Positions 1 through 11,316 are shown, numbered from the stretch's first letter. The stretch is DNA of 64,000 bases from Rhodobacteraceae bacterium IMCC1335 (GCA_039640495.1 CP046864.1:2529001-2593000), one strand, 5' to 3'. Notes: generated by a model not told the origin, from the sequence alone. Numbers and translations are program-made.

Positions 1-680
1 AATTCTACGCGCAAAATGTTCCGACATATTATAAGCGAACGCCCCCGCCGCGCTGACCAGGCTGGCCAATGCCAGTAAAAGCGAAAGCGGTGCACCCCCA
101 ATAAAATAAACAACGCCCCAGCCGAATAAAATCAGACAGGCTTGCCCAAAATCCGGCTGTATCACCAATAAAGCCGCCACTGTAACCGCCAGAAGGAAAG
201 ACCAAAGCCTCCCGGGGGGCCGTTAATTTCATCGGCTGCAGAAATCAACCAAGCTGTCACCACGATGAACCCAGGCTTCAAAAACTCTGAGGGTTGCACG
301 CTGGCAAATCCAAGCGCATACCAGCGGACCGCGCCTTTGCCATAATCTGTTCCAAAATACGGCAGTAGCATAACGGCCACAAAAGCCCCTATAAATCCCA
401 AAACGGCCAAGCGTCGTACCAAACGCGTCGACATCATCGAGGTAATCAGCATTGCGAAAAGGGCCAATCCGCCGAAAATTACTTGCCGATGGACGTAATG
501 GAACGGCTGAAACCCGTTTTTCTCTGCCAGCGGAGGAGAGGCGGCAAAGCCAAGCAATATCCCTATGCCAAACAAGATCAGCACAGCGGATAAGCTCCAT
601 TTATCGATCGTTCTCCACCATTTTGAAAGTAACGGCTCATCCCGATGCACCGGGGCTGACCCATAGACCATTTCTGTCAT
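1..680 (-). CDS. ftsW: FtsW, lipid II polymerase (3' end outside window, apparent frameshift)
   Basis: SEDS-family peptidoglycan glycosyltransferase of the divisome. The N-terminal 158 residues read cleanly from ATG at 680, with membrane segments and the family motif around VRWYALGFASVQPSEFLKPG. After DEINGPP the frame is lost at a run of six G (plus strand 214-219). One added base restores RLWSFLLAV followed by VIQPDFGQACLILFGWG, which continues open to the window edge. The gene lies downstream of murD in the dcw cluster, as is usual, but a divergent flavoprotein gene separates them. An essential gene broken in a homopolymer is most likely a sequencing or assembly error. The 3' end is outside the window. 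Confidence 0.9.
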
Positions 681-822
681 ACGACGCGCCTAACCTGCCT
701 ATTCAAACCTGCTCTGCCCCATTTATGGGATCTTGCGCCAAACATATGCAATATATTGTCTCAAGACCAGATAAAAAGCTTCACTCTTGTCAAACCGAGC
801 AAAACCCTGCATCGGATCATCT

Positions 823-2016
823 ATGCAATTTGATACACTGATAATCGGAGCGGGTGCAGCCGGCCTGATGTGCGCAACGCAGGCGCAGGGGCGGGTTTTG
901 GTGATTGATCACGCCAAAGCCCCCGGCGAAAAAATTCGTATTTCAGGCGGTGGTCGCTGCAACTTCACCAACCTGAACATTCAACCCGATCGGTTTTTAT
1001 CCAATAATCCCCATTTCCACAAAAGTGCGCTCAGCCGCTACACGCATTGGGATTTCATCAATTTGGTCGAAAAACATAAAATTGCCTATCATGAAAAAAC
1101 GTTGGGCCAGCTATTTTGCGATATCAGCGCCAAACAGATTATCACAATGCTCTTGGATGAGCTGGATGCGCGCGGCGCAGAGTTGTGGATAAACACGCGC
1201 CTCACAGCTCTTAACAAAACCGATCAGGGGTTTGCGTTAAACCTTGAGCGCGAGGGGCAACGATACGCCATAAGCTGCCGCAATTTGGTGATCGCCTGCG
1301 GTGGCAAATCTATTCCCAAAATGGGCGCCACAGGGCTGGCTTATGAGATTGCTGCACAATTTCATATGAATGTGACCAGAACACGCCCCGCGCTGGTTCC
1401 ATTGACTTTTGAGCCAGAGCGTTTCAAGACTTTGGCAGGTATTGCGATTGAAGCGCGCGTTTCAAACGCAAAGACCAGCTTTGAAGAGGCGGTTCTTTTT
1501 ACCCATCGCGGCCTGTCTGGGCCGGCAATATTGCAACTTTCTTCTTATTGGGAAGAAACCGAAACGTTTGAAATCGATCTTTTTCCCAACAGCTCGATCT
1601 ATGACGCGTTGCGCGCGCAGCGCCAACAGAAAGGCGCGCGAAACTTATCCACCATCTTGGCGGGGTTGATGCCGGCGCGCCTGTCTGATTTCATCCTGCA
1701 GGATCTTGGATTAACTGGAAATCTAGCCGATCAATCTGATAAAGCCCTGCATGCTTTGGCGCAGCAACTTCATGCATGGCAACTCAGGCCCGCCGGCAGC
1801 GAAGGTTATCGCACCGCAGAAGTCACCTTGGGCGGGGTGGATACAAACGGACTGTCTTCAAAAACCATGATGAGCAAAACCGTATCCGGGCTTTATTTCA
1901 TAGGCGAGGCTGTGGATGTCACAGGCTGGCTCGGCGGATATAATTTCCAATGGGCCTGGTCCTCAGGATGGGCCGCAGGGCAAGCGATTGCACATCAATC
2001 CGAAGCGCCCCGCTAA
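823..2016 (+). CDS. BaiN/RdsA-family (HI0933-like) NAD(P)/FAD-dependent oxidoreductase
   Basis: Flavoprotein of the HI0933/TIGR00275 family. The N-terminus has a Rossmann FAD-binding motif (LIIGAGAAGLMCA), then the family-typical ISGGGRCNFTN segment. The C-terminus has GLYFIGEAVDVTGWLGGYNFQWAWSSG, the second FAD contact. I chose ATG 823 because the FAD motif starts five residues later. An upstream in-frame ATG at 787 adds 12 residues without family similarity. The gene is transcribed divergently from ftsW and convergently with murD. The physiological substrate of this family is mostly unknown; some gut members act in bile-acid metabolism, which cannot be assumed here. Confidence 0.88.
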   Translation: MQFDTLIIGAGAAGLMCATQAQGRVLVIDHAKAPGEKIRISGGGRCNFTNLNIQPDRFLSNNPHFHKSALSRYTHWDFINLVEKHKIAYHEKTLGQLFCDISAKQIITMLLDELDARGAELWINTRLTALNKTDQGFALNLEREGQRYAISCRNLVIACGGKSIPKMGATGLAYEIAAQFHMNVTRTRPALVPLTFEPERFKTLAGIAIEARVSNAKTSFEEAVLFTHRGLSGPAILQLSSYWEETETFEIDLFPNSSIYDALRAQRQQKGARNLSTILAGLMPARLSDFILQDLGLTGNLADQSDKALHALAQQLHAWQLRPAGSEGYRTAEVTLGGVDTNGLSSKTMMSKTVSGLYFIGEAVDVTGWLGGYNFQWAWSSGWAAGQAIAHQSEAPR

Positions 2017-2034
2017 GTTCGGTTTTGACATCCG

Positions 2035-3426
2035 TTACAATGCCGCAACCTGTGCTACAAAATCTTCGCCGCGCTGCTCAAAACTTTGATATTGATCAAA
2101 GCTGGCCGCGGCCGGCGCCAGCAAAACCACATCCCCCGGTTGCGCTTGGGCATTGGCGGCCTTTACGGCCACATCCATTGTTTCACAAATTTCAAAAGGA
2201 CATGGCAACTGAGCCGCGAAGGCTGCCGCCTCAGCGCCAATGACATAGGCTTTGCGCACAGCGCTTGCTGCGCCTTGCAACGCATCCAAGCCACCTTCTT
2301 TTTCAGCACCGCCGCAAATCCAACGTATATTTGAAAAAGCCATCAATGCTTTTTTGGCACTTTCGACGTTAGTGGCTTTGCTGTCATTTACAAACCGCAC
2401 CTGATTAATTTCAGCAACCAATTGTGAGCGATGGGGCAAACCAGCGAAACTTGCCATCCCGGTTTCAATTTTTTTGGGCGAAAGGCCGAGCGCGCGGCAA
2501 ACCGCGTAGGCCGCGCAGGCATTTTGATGATTATGCGCTCCGGGAAGGGCTGCATGCTGGCGCAAATCAAAAGCGGCAACCTGTCGACCTTTGCGATATT
2601 CCGACAAGAACCCTTTATGGGCAAACACCATCCATCCCGGGCCGGTTAATTTTCTGCAGGCCGATACTTGAAGCACGCTGTCATCATCGCGCCCTTGTTG
2701 CAGTTGCGCCGCTAAAAGGCGGCCCTCAGCATCATCAATGCCGATCACAGCCCGATCCGGCCCGCCTTCTGCGAAAAGCCGGCGCTTTGCCGCAAAATAA
2801 CCGCCAAGCCCCCCGTGGCGATCAAGATGATCGGGGGATAAATTCGTAAAAACCGCAATATCGGGCGTTAAGCTGCGCGCAAGTTCGGTTTGATAACTGC
2901 TCAGTTCCAAAACGATTACTTCGCCTGAGCGCGCCGGCTCAAGATCCATAACGCCGCGACCGATATTCCCCGCCAGCTGCGTAAGCATGCCGTTTTGGTC
3001 CAGAATGTGATGGATCAACGCGCATGTCGTGGATTTCCCGTTAGAGCCTGTCACCGCAACAATTTTTGCAGGGCGATCAAACTCATCCCACTCACGCGTT
3101 GCAAAAGAGCGAAAAAACAAACCGATATCATTGTCAACGGGCACACCTGCAGCCTGCGCGGCAGCGATCACCGGATGTGGCTTTGGATAGAGATGCGCAA
3201 TGCCCGGACTGACGATCAACAGATCAATCTGCGTCCAATCTGTACGCGCGCCGAAATCTTCTAAAATAAGATCTTGCGCCTCGGCAGCTTGCCGCGCCGG
3301 CTCTTGATCATCCCACACGCGCACTTCAGCTCCGCCAGCGCGCAACGCTAGCGCCGCGGTTAAACCCGAACGGCCTAGCCCGAGCACAACTACGTTTTTG
3401 CCCGTCACACCCTGCGCTGGTATCAT
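2035..3426 (-). CDS. murD: UDP-N-acetylmuramoylalanine--D-glutamate ligase
   Basis: Cytoplasmic Mur ligase that adds D-glutamate to UDP-MurNAc-L-Ala with ATP. The 463 residues are normal length. The N-terminal Rossmann-like domain has [12 protein letters not shown]. The central ATPase domain has P-loop TGSNGKST at residues 126-133, and a typical DHLDRHGG segment follows. The C-terminal ligase domain carries HRSQLV and FVNDSKATN. It sits downstream of mraY across a gap of about 110 bp, as in other Rhodobacterales dcw clusters. Confidence 0.97.
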   Translation of the reverse strand: MIPAQGVTGKNVVVLGLGRSGLTAALALRAGGAEVRVWDDQEPARQAAEAQDLILEDFGARTDWTQIDLLIVSPGIAHLYPKPHPVIAAAQAAGVPVDNDIGLFFRSFATREWDEFDRPAKIVAVTGSNGKSTTCALIHHILDQNGMLTQLAGNIGRGVMDLEPARSGEVIVLELSSYQTELARSLTPDIAVFTNLSPDHLDRHGGLGGYFAAKRRLFAEGGPDRAVIGIDDAEGRLLAAQLQQGRDDDSVLQVSACRKLTGPGWMVFAHKGFLSEYRKGRQVAAFDLRQHAALPGAHNHQNACAAYAVCRALGLSPKKIETGMASFAGLPHRSQLVAEINQVRFVNDSKATNVESAKKALMAFSNIRWICGGAEKEGGLDALQGAASAVRKAYVIGAEAAAFAAQLPCPFEICETMDVAVKAANAQAQPGDVVLLAPAAASFDQYQSFEQRGEDFVAQVAAL

Positions 3427-3536
3427 ATCACACCTTTCTTACTGGCAAGTACGCCCATATTTATCGCCCAAGCCTGATCTGACAAGCGGTTAAAACAAGC
3501 GGCAGCCTTCTTACAAACAAGCCTCCGGCAGAGGCG

Positions 3537-4619
3537 TTAGCGCACCTTTAAGGTCGCCAAACCAATCATCGCAAGGATCAGTGCAATAATCCAAAACCGG
3601 ATCACGATTGTGGGCTCAGCCCAGCCCTTTTTTTCGTAATGGTGATGAATGGGCGCCATCAAGAACACCCGCCGACCCGTAAGTTTGAACGACAAGACCT
3701 GAATGATCACCGACAGCGCCTCGAGCACGAATAAACCACCAATAATCGCCCAAACGATTTCATGTTTGGTGATCACCGCGATACTGCCCAGCGCGCCCCC
3801 CAAGGCCAAAGATCCCGTATCGCCCATAAACACTGCTGCAGGGGGCGCATTATACCACAAAAACCCCATACCACCGCCAATCAATCCGGCGCAGAAAATC
3901 AGAATTTCGCCTGTTCCAGGCACATAATGAACATCAAGATAACTGGTGAAATCGACCCGACCAACGGCGTAAGCGATCACGCCCAGCGCCCCCGCGGCGA
4001 TCATAACAGGCATAATCGCAAGCCCGTCCAGCCCATCGGTTAGATTGACCGCATTCGCCGAACCGACGATCACCAGCATCGCAAAGGGTAAGAATAAGAA
4101 GCTGAAATTCAGCAAAAGATTTTTAAAAACCGGCATGGCGACCTGATATTGAAGCGGATCAGGATGAAAAGACGTGGCGAAATAGGCCGCAATTGCCGCG
4201 ATTGCAAAGCCCAAAGCCAACCGCAGCTTGCCCGGTACACCCGCCGCGGTTTGCCGGCTGACTTTCGCATAATCATCAGCAAAACCGATCAAGCCGAAAG
4301 AAAAGGTTACAAAAAGCACAATCCAAACAAATCCGTTGTCAAGCCGCGCCCAAAGCAGGGTAGAGCTCAGCACGGACAAAAGGATCAGCAACCCCCCCAT
4401 CGTGGGCGTGCCCGCCTTGGCAAAATGCCCCTCCGGTCCATCGGCGCGAATGGGCTGGCCTTTGCCCTGACGGCGACGCAACACATTGATCAAAGGCGGA
4501 CCAAATAAAAAGCCAAATATCAGCGCGGTGAAAAACGCTCCGCCGGCGCGAAAGGTAATATAGCGGAAAAGGTTAAAAGCATCTCCCCCGTCTGACAGAG
4601 CTGTTAGCCAATACAGCAT
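3537..4619 (-). CDS. mraY: Phospho-N-acetylmuramoyl-pentapeptide transferase
   Basis: Integral membrane enzyme that transfers phospho-MurNAc-pentapeptide to undecaprenyl phosphate to make lipid I. The 360 residues have about ten hydrophobic segments and the family motifs [32 protein letters not shown] and the HHHYEKKGW loop. I chose ATG 4619 ([10 protein letters not shown]) because it overlaps the murF stop as TAATG and matches the family N-terminus. A start at 4652 would add 11 unrelated residues. Translational coupling with murF is likely. Confidence 0.97.
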   Translation of the reverse strand: MLYWLTALSDGGDAFNLFRYITFRAGGAFFTALIFGFLFGPPLINVLRRRQGKGQPIRADGPEGHFAKAGTPTMGGLLILLSVLSSTLLWARLDNGFVWIVLFVTFSFGLIGFADDYAKVSRQTAAGVPGKLRLALGFAIAAIAAYFATSFHPDPLQYQVAMPVFKNLLLNFSFLFLPFAMLVIVGSANAVNLTDGLDGLAIMPVMIAAGALGVIAYAVGRVDFTSYLDVHYVPGTGEILIFCAGLIGGGMGFLWYNAPPAAVFMGDTGSLALGGALGSIAVITKHEIVWAIIGGLFVLEALSVIIQVLSFKLTGRRVFLMAPIHHHYEKKGWAEPTIVIRFWIIALILAMIGLATLKVR

Positions 4620-6034
4620 TAACGTTTCCTTTCCACCGGGCGCGCCGCGCAATCCGGATCGGATTGGCTGATTATTTTGATCGCGTCAACCACTTGCCGC
4701 AAACCGCTGCTCAAAGAGGCCTTTACCAAAATGCAATCATCTGCCTGTAGAAAATCTTCAACACAGGCCGCCATCTCTTTCGCATTGGCAAAATGCTGCC
4801 CGCGCTTTTCCACCGGCAAGCTGTGATGCAAGGCTGCCATCAACGGGCCTGCCGTATGGATGAGGTCAATATTTCTTATGGCGGGCAGCTGCGCCAAGGC
4901 GCTGTGATGCGCCCGCTCATCCGCGCCCAATTCTTTCATATCACCCAAAAAAGCCACCCTGCGCGATGACGTAGCTTGCGCCAAAACATCCAGAGCCGCC
5001 TGCATCGAGACAGGGTTTGCATTATAGGCATCATCGATCAATTCAACCGCGCCAAAGGACGCGTGCAACTGGTGGCGCATCCCCCGGCCTTCTGCAGGCT
5101 GCCACTGCGCCAGCACTCGCGCTGCTTTTTCAACATCCGCGTTCAGTTTAGACAAGAGCGCCAACGCACCCAGCGCATTCATGGCAAAATGCCGCCCCAC
5201 TGTATGCAGTTCGAACTTTAGGGATAAATCACCAATGCTGGCCATCACCTGCATCAGGCCATCTTTTACGCTCAGTTGCGTCATCCTGGCCTGCGCCGCG
5301 CCGGTTCCAAACCAGAGGCTCTGGCATCCTTTCGCTGCGACCGCCTGTTCCATCACCGATATGCAGGGCGCTTCGGCATTTAAAACCGCATAACCTTGCG
5401 CAGTAAGGCCCTGCACGATCGCGGCTTTCTCACGCGCGATACCCTCAAGGTTTTCAAAGGCTGCCAAATGCGCCGGCGCCACCGTAGTGATTAAAGCGGC
5501 ATCCGGGCGCACCAAGCGCGCCAAAGGCGCAATTTCACCTGGATTGCTCATGCCAATTTCAACCACTGCGAAAGCCGCGTCGCGCGGCAAGCTGGCCAAA
5601 GTTAAGGGCACGCCCCAATGATTATTGTAGCTGGCGTAAGAGGCATGGGTTTTGCCTTGAGCTTGCAGCATTACGCGCAGCATTTCTTTGGTAGATGTTT
5701 TTCCTGCTGATCCAGTGATCGCGATCACCTGCGCCGCACTGCGTTGGCGCGCCGCGCGTGCCAAGCCTTCAAGTGCTGCTTGAACATTCTGAACATAAAG
5801 CAGGTTTTCATCGCTCAAAACATCTGCAGGTCGACGCGAGACCAGCGCTGCTGAAGCGCCTTTTTGCAGCGCATCAGCAACAAAATCATGACCGTCGCGC
5901 TGATCCGCAAGCGCCACAAACAAATCCCCCGCCTGAAGGGTGCGGGTGTCAATCGAAACGCCCTCTGCCTGCCAGTCTCCAGCAGTCTCTCCGCCCGTGG
6001 CCAAGGCTGCTTCTTGCGCGCTCCACAAGCTCAT
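4619..6034 (-). CDS. murF: UDP-N-acetylmuramoyl-tripeptide--D-alanyl-D-alanine ligase
   Basis: Mur ligase that adds D-Ala-D-Ala to the UDP-MurNAc tripeptide in the cytoplasm. The 471 residues include the N-terminal [17 protein letters not shown] segment, P-loop TGSAGKTST at 107-115, and the [16 protein letters not shown] motifs of the MurF C-terminal domain. The start overlaps the murE stop by four bases (ATGA) and the stop overlaps mraY by one base, so the three genes are probably co-transcribed and coupled. Confidence 0.97.
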   Translation of the reverse strand: MSLWSAQEAALATGGETAGDWQAEGVSIDTRTLQAGDLFVALADQRDGHDFVADALQKGASAALVSRRPADVLSDENLLYVQNVQAALEGLARAARQRSAAQVIAITGSAGKTSTKEMLRVMLQAQGKTHASYASYNNHWGVPLTLASLPRDAAFAVVEIGMSNPGEIAPLARLVRPDAALITTVAPAHLAAFENLEGIAREKAAIVQGLTAQGYAVLNAEAPCISVMEQAVAAKGCQSLWFGTGAAQARMTQLSVKDGLMQVMASIGDLSLKFELHTVGRHFAMNALGALALLSKLNADVEKAARVLAQWQPAEGRGMRHQLHASFGAVELIDDAYNANPVSMQAALDVLAQATSSRRVAFLGDMKELGADERAHHSALAQLPAIRNIDLIHTAGPLMAALHHSLPVEKRGQHFANAKEMAACVEDFLQADDCILVKASLSSGLRQVVDAIKIISQSDPDCAARPVERKR

Positions 6035-7539
6035 ACAAGCCCTCCATCCAGCGCAGCCACGGCCAAACTGGCCTGCTCAACATCATCAAAAGGCAAAATA
6101 TCATCACCGATCACCTGACCGGTTTCATGCCCTTTGCCAGCAATCAATAGCGCATCACCTGGCTTCAGCATATCAACCGCGCGCAAAATAGCTTCGGCAC
6201 GATCCCCCACCTCTTTTACATGCGCGGGCTCTGGCATACCGCTGATCACCATTTTGCGAATTTCGCTTGGATCTTCGCTGCGCGGATTATCATCGGTCAC
6301 AAACACAAAATCAGCCGCGCCCGCAGCTGCAGCCCCCATCAATGGGCGTTTGAAGGGATCACGATCCCCGCCGGCCCCGATCACCGCCACCAAACGCCCC
6401 AAAACATGCGGCCGTAAAGCTGAAATAGCCTTTTCAAGCGCATCGGGTGTATGCGCAAAATCAACAAAGACCAAAGCCCCATTTTCACGCTGCGCCGCCA
6501 ATTCCATTCGGCCCCGTACGGTCGTGAGATGCTCTAAAGTCTCAAACACCGCCGCGGGCTTTGCACCGGCCGCAATCACCAGGGCCGCGGCCATCAGAAC
6601 ATTTTCAGCTTGAAATTTTCCACGCAGCGGCAGGTTAACAAGCCGCGGCATATCCTCATACGTAAATCGCATCTCCTGCCCAGTAGCGGTAAAGCGCAAA
6701 TTATCGATGCAGATATCAGCCTCGGGACGGTGCCCAATCGTGATTATCGCCTGATTTGATTGTTCAAGCCGCGCCGCCAGCTCAGCCAGTTTAGGATCAT
6801 CAATATTTAAAACAGCGGGCTGATCTTGCAGTAACAATCTATCGAATAAGCCCGTTTTGGCGCGAAAATAATCCTCAAAATCTTTGTGATAATCCAAATG
6901 ATCTTGCGTGAAATTGGTAAAGCCTGCGGCGCAAAGTTTCACCCCGTCCAGCCGGCGCTGCTGCAAACCATGGCTGGAGGCTTCGATTGCCGCATGCGTT
7001 ACCCCGGCCAAAGCCGCTTTTGCCAAAAGCGACTGCAAAAGAAGCGCATCTGGGGTGGTGTAAGATAAAGGCGCCGTAAACGCCCCTTGCACACCATTGG
7101 TGCCCAAATTGATTGCTTGATACTCAAGCTCTGTCCAAATTTGTCGGCAAAAATGCGTCACCGAAGTTTTCCCATTAGTCCCAGTCACCGCAACAATTTT
7201 TTTTGGCTGCACCTCAAACCAAAGGGCCGCGGCCGATGCAAGCGCGGCGGCCGGATCCTCAACAACCACCAGCGCGACCGATATTTCAGGCAAAGACTGG
7301 CGCATAAGCGTGTGACCCTCTTGGTCGGTCAGAACCGCAGCTGCGCCATTCTCAACCGCTTGCGCTGCAAATTCAGCCCCGTGGCTTTGTGTACCAGGCA
7401 AAGCGATGAACAGCCCCCCCTCCTGCACCAGTCGGCTGTCGATAAACAGCCCCGAAAGAGACTTTGAAAATGGCCTTAAAGCGGTGAGACCCAGCTCAGC
7501 CAGGGATTTCAAAGCAGCGCCCTCATAATCCGAAGACAT
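6031..7539 (-). CDS. murE: UDP-N-acetylmuramoyl-tripeptide synthetase (meso-DAP adding)
   Basis: Mur ligase that adds the third stem-peptide residue. The 502 residues have the IDSR motif in the N-terminal domain, P-loop TGTNGKTS at about 119-126, and YHKDFEDYFRAK. The C-terminal domain carries DDNPRSEDP; DNPR is the signature of enzymes that use meso-diaminopimelate rather than lysine. It overlaps murF by four bases and follows ftsI after a gap of about 48 bp. Confidence 0.97.
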   Translation of the reverse strand: MSSDYEGAALKSLAELGLTALRPFSKSLSGLFIDSRLVQEGGLFIALPGTQSHGAEFAAQAVENGAAAVLTDQEGHTLMRQSLPEISVALVVVEDPAAALASAAALWFEVQPKKIVAVTGTNGKTSVTHFCRQIWTELEYQAINLGTNGVQGAFTAPLSYTTPDALLLQSLLAKAALAGVTHAAIEASSHGLQQRRLDGVKLCAAGFTNFTQDHLDYHKDFEDYFRAKTGLFDRLLLQDQPAVLNIDDPKLAELAARLEQSNQAIITIGHRPEADICIDNLRFTATGQEMRFTYEDMPRLVNLPLRGKFQAENVLMAAALVIAAGAKPAAVFETLEHLTTVRGRMELAAQRENGALVFVDFAHTPDALEKAISALRPHVLGRLVAVIGAGGDRDPFKRPLMGAAAAGAADFVFVTDDNPRSEDPSEIRKMVISGMPEPAHVKEVGDRAEAILRAVDMLKPGDALLIAGKGHETGQVIGDDILPFDDVEQASLAVAALDGGLV

Positions 7540-7587
7540 CGTCGGATTTGAAAACCAAGACAGCGGGCCATAGGTCTGCGCCCTCCC

Positions 7588-9401
7588 TTAATTGCTGGAT
7601 GCGAAGGTTATAGCAGCCTGTGGCTGGGTTTCAATCTGAGGGCGCACACCCAGAAGCGGTGCGATGCGGGCAATCAGCTCACTGGCAACGGGAACGGCGG
7701 TCCAACCGGCGGTTCTGCGGGGCTTTTTGCCCGAACGTTCTTCTGGCTCGTCAAGCGTTACAACCAACACATATTTTGGATTATCTGCCGGGAAAACCGA
7801 AGCAAACGTGGCCAAGACCTTATCCTTGTAATAGCCGCCACGCGGATTTGGCTTATCGGCTGTGCCCGTTTTACCAGCAACCGCGTAACCGGGCAATCGG
7901 GCAAAGGACGCTGTGCCCTGCTCGCCGTGCACAACTTCGCGCAACATAGCCAAAGACGCGCTGGCCACCTCTGGTGAGATCAGCCGTTCTTTTTCACCAG
8001 AGCGCGGCGCATCAAACAAGGTTGGCTGCACTTTAAATCCGCCATTTGCAATGGTGGCATAAGCGCTGGCCAGATGCAGCGGGGTGGCCGAGAGCCCATG
8101 GCCATAAGAAATCGTCATCGCCGAGAGCTCGGACCATTTTGGAGGCAGAATTGGTTTGCCACCGCTGGCTTCAATCATTTCAAACGGGATGGGTGTTAGC
8201 AGACCAAGCTGCCCCAAAAAGCTCTGCTGGCGCTCGGCGCCGATCAATTGTGCGATCCGCGCAGTTCCGATATTGCTTGAGCGGATGATGATATCTGCCA
8301 CTGACAGCTCTTTATCAAGATAATGGTGGTCTCGGATTGAAAACCGGCCCCACCGAATAGGGCCGCGAATATCGATAATCGTTTGCGGGTTAACCAGCCC
8401 AAGCTCCATCGCTTGCGCTGCGGCAAAAATCTTAAACGTAGAGCCTAACTCATACACTCCCTGAACGGCGCGATTGAACAAAGGGCTGTCAGCAGCTTGC
8501 CCCTGAACCGGCGGCGCCGGGCGATCATTGGGATCAAAATCGGGCAAAGACGCCAATGAAATCACTTTACCGGTCTCAACTTCCATGAGCACCGCCGCCG
8601 CGCCTTTAGCATTCATCAATTGCATACCGCCCCATAAAACCTGTTCGGTTGCGGCCTGAACCGATAAATCAATCGATAATTTCAGAGCTGTGGCGGATTG
8701 GCTGGGATCACGCAAACGCGCATCGTAAGATTTTTCTACACCCGCAACGCCCACTACCTCGGCCGAATGCACACCCTCGCGACCAAAGCTGGTGCCCCCC
8801 AAAATATGCGCAGCCAAATTTCCATTGGGATAAAGCCGCATTTCCCGGGGCCCAAACCGCAACCCTGGATCGCCAATATCATGCACGCGCTGCATTTGCT
8901 CTGGGCTTATCTTTTTCTTAATCCACAAAAACTTTCGCCCATCTGTGAAACTTTTCGACAGTTTTTCAGGGTCTAAATCGGGAAAGATACGCGCCAAAGC
9001 CTGCGCCGTGCCGGCTGCATCCACCAGATGCGGGGTTTCAACGTATAAGGAATGGGTTTCCATATTGGTCGCAAGAATGCGGCCTTTGCGATCCACGATA
9101 TCCGCCCGTTGCGCCACAATTGACAGACCCAAATCTTGCGCGGTGGGTTCCGTCGGCTCAGCGCTGGACAACAAGCCAATACGCACAACCAATACCGCAT
9201 ATAAGCACAAGAAAACCCCCCAAGCACCAGAATGCGCCCCTGCGCCATAAGGCGGGATTTATCGCGCGTTGCAAAATGCCGCGCCTTGATATTGTCTCGT
9301 TCGATTTGGCGCGTATCTTCGCCACGCGCCCGCGCCGGCAAAATCTGACTGAGCGGACGCAATGGGCTGCGCAGTCCCGAAAATTGGCTGAAATCAGTCA
9401 C
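7588..9401 (-). CDS. ftsI: Penicillin-binding protein 3 / FtsI transpeptidase (apparent frameshift)
   Basis: Divisome DD-transpeptidase. The catalytic domain is intact in the downstream frame: STFK (SxxK), SSN and KTGT motifs. The N-terminal cytoplasmic tail (LRSPLRPLSQILPARARGED) and the first half of the membrane segment lie in a second frame. That frame starts at GTG 9401, which overlaps the ftsL stop (GTGACTGA). The frames meet at a run of six C on the plus strand (9216-9221). One extra base gives LVLGGVFLCLYAVLVVRIGLL, a proper FtsI membrane anchor. Without correction, the downstream frame alone begins at 9210 and lacks the tail. Sequencing error is the likely cause. Confidence 0.93.
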
Positions 9402-9750
9402 GTTCCACCGACCTTTCTGCCACATCAACGGGATCAACCAGCAATAAATCAAAGCTGGGCAAAAGCGGATAGGAAACATGCTCAACAAGGCCAAAATGAT
9501 CCGCACGCAAAGGCAGTAATTGCAAACGATCAAAGTTCAGATTGGCCAAATCTTGCAACCGTCCGGGCCGGTTTTGATAGGCCCATTCGGCTTTTAAAAT
9601 GGCCAAGCGGGCCCGCTGCTTGCCGATTTCAACCTGCAACTGCTCGGTATGGGTTATGGCCGCTTGCGTTTTTATGTTTTCCGTATAGGCCCAATAGGCC
9701 AATGCAATCACAGCGCTTGCCGTGGTAATATAAAGAAAACTGCGCATCAT
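9394..9750 (-). CDS. ftsL: Cell division protein FtsL
   Basis: Small bitopic divisome protein of about 118 residues. One membrane segment covers about residues 4-20, then a heptad-like helix ([35 protein letters not shown]) forms the periplasmic coiled coil expected for the FtsLB-FtsQ complex. [12 protein letters not shown] is the common alphaproteobacterial FtsL end motif. The ATG overlaps the rsmH stop (ATGA). Identification rests on position and architecture because the family diverges fast. Confidence 0.88.
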   Translation of the reverse strand: MMRSFLYITTASAVIALAYWAYTENIKTQAAITHTEQLQVEIGKQRARLAILKAEWAYQNRPGRLQDLANLNFDRLQLLPLRADHFGLVEHVSYPLLPSFDLLLVDPVDVAERSVERD

Positions 9751-10742
9751 AGCGGTAAATCCATGAGCGGCATGCCCAAGTCTGAAGGTGTAACAACCCC
9801 GCCTGCCGCGCTGGCGGTGCGCCGCGCAATACGTAACTTTGCAGAGCGTGCGCGTGGGTTTTGTGCAATTTCTTCGGGCGTTCCCAAAATCGGCTTGCGC
9901 GAAACCAGTTCAAATTGGGTGGGCAATGGCGCAGTATGCGGCGCGTAACGATTGTTTGAACCCGCGCGGCCCGCACGCATTTGAAAAAACCGTTTGACCA
10001 TGCGATCTTCAATCGAGTGAAAGCTCACAACGCAAAACAAACCGCCCGCACGCAACGCACGCTCTCCCGCAAGCAAACCTGCGAAAAGCTCACCATATTC
10101 ATTATTCACCGCGATGCGCAGCGCCTGAAAGCTGCGCGTCGCCGCGTGGGATTGTCCAGGCTTGCTGCGCGGCAGCGCTTTTTCGATAAGCTGCGCCAGA
10201 TCCATCGTGGTTTCAAAAACGGCATCACTGCGGCGCTGCACAATCGATTTGGCAATTCTGCGACTGGCGCGTTCTTCTCCGTATAAATATAGCAGATTGG
10301 CAATATCGGCCTCGGGCAACCCATTCACCAAATCAGCCGCGCTGGGGCCCGACTGGCTCATCCGCATATCCAGCGGGCCATCGCGCATGAAGGAAAACCC
10401 CCGCTCCGCCTGATCAAGCTGCATGGAAGAGACCCCTAGGTCCAAAACAATCCCATCCAGCTCTTGCGCATAGTCATCAAGCTTCGAAAACAAACCCGGA
10501 ATAAACTCCAAACGGGTTTGCAAAGCCGCCGGCCAAGCCCGCGGCATATCAAAAACAGCAGGATCACGATCCACCGCAAAAACCTTTTCAGCCCCAGCCT
10601 CTAGCAGCGCACGCGTATAGCCGCCGGCGCCAAAAGTACCGTCCAACCAGCGGCCCGAAACCGGAGCGATCTGCGAAAGGATTTGCTCGATCAGAACCGG
10701 GATGTGAGGCTTGTCTGACTGTGCAATCGCCACAGAGGCCAC
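9747..10742 (-). CDS. rsmH: 16S rRNA (cytosine1402-N4)-methyltransferase
   Basis: SAM-dependent methyltransferase (MraW) modifying C1402 of 16S rRNA. The 331 residues begin with [10 protein letters not shown], the SAM-binding [16 protein letters not shown] segment, VDRDP, and the [14 protein letters not shown] and RGFSF motifs. The C-terminus has [16 protein letters not shown]. It starts two bases after the mraZ stop and overlaps ftsL by four bases. Confidence 0.97.
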   Translation of the reverse strand: MASVAIAQSDKPHIPVLIEQILSQIAPVSGRWLDGTFGAGGYTRALLEAGAEKVFAVDRDPAVFDMPRAWPAALQTRLEFIPGLFSKLDDYAQELDGIVLDLGVSSMQLDQAERGFSFMRDGPLDMRMSQSGPSAADLVNGLPEADIANLLYLYGEERASRRIAKSIVQRRSDAVFETTMDLAQLIEKALPRSKPGQSHAATRSFQALRIAVNNEYGELFAGLLAGERALRAGGLFCVVSFHSIEDRMVKRFFQMRAGRAGSNNRYAPHTAPLPTQFELVSRKPILGTPEEIAQNPRARSAKLRIARRTASAAGGVVTPSDLGMPLMDLPL

Positions 10743-10744
10743 CC

Positions 10745-11242
10745 TTACCCTTCCTGACCGCCATCCAAAAAGCTTAGCGGATCAAAATCATCCGGTTGAT
10801 CGCTCAACCACGCCTCGGTTTTGGCCTGATCCTCGCTGTAGCGGCCGGGGTTCCAAATTTGAAACGTGTCACCGGCGGCGATAAAATAGGCCTCGCTCTC
10901 GACCGCAATTTTCTGACGCAGCTTGGCGGGCAAGACCAAACGCCCCGTCTCGTCAACAGAGGTAGGATAGCTTTGTCCGTGAAATAACCGTTCTAGCGTT
11001 TTTCGCCCAACCGATCCGCGCGGCAATTGGTCAATCTTACGATCCACCTCTTCGATGGCCTCAACCGTATAACATTCCAAAAAGGGTCGGCGCGCATCGC
11101 CGTAGACAATGACCAATTCGGGGGGCAAGCCTTCTTGCCAATTGGGATCGCAGGCTTGGATTACGCGGCGAAAAAGCGCGGGGATTGACACCCTGCCCTT
11201 CGTATCGATCTTATGCAGACTTTCGCCTCTAAATCTTCGCAT
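10745..11242 (-). CDS. mraZ: Transcriptional regulator MraZ
   Basis: First gene of the dcw cluster. It is a DNA-binding protein with two AbrB/SpoVT-like swapped-hairpin halves: [16 protein letters not shown] near the N-terminus and [16 protein letters not shown] in the second half. It represses its own operon in bacteria where this has been tested. I chose ATG 11242 ([11 protein letters not shown]) because it matches the family N-terminus; an upstream ATG at 11269 adds nine unrelated residues. Candidate MraZ boxes lie far upstream (see 11787-11801 and 11517-11540). Confidence 0.95.
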   Translation of the reverse strand: MRRFRGESLHKIDTKGRVSIPALFRRVIQACDPNWQEGLPPELVIVYGDARRPFLECYTVEAIEEVDRKIDQLPRGSVGRKTLERLFHGQSYPTSVDETGRLVLPAKLRQKIAVESEAYFIAAGDTFQIWNPGRYSEDQAKTEAWLSDQPDDFDPLSFLDGGQEG

Positions 11243-11283
11243 TCGCGCCCAACGCCTTTCCCCCAACACCCTTTAAAACAAAG

Positions 11284-11316
11284 CGGCGGATCAGGAGACA
11301 TAGACCCAATCCGCCG
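11284..11316 (-). promoter_or_regulatory. Inverted repeat in the mraZ leader
   Basis: Perfect 8-bp arms CGGCGGAT / ATCCGCCG separated by 17 bases, about 42 bp upstream of the mraZ ATG. It would form a stable hairpin in the 5' leader of the dcw transcript. No T-run follows on either strand, so it is not a standard terminator. Function unknown. Confidence 0.45.
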
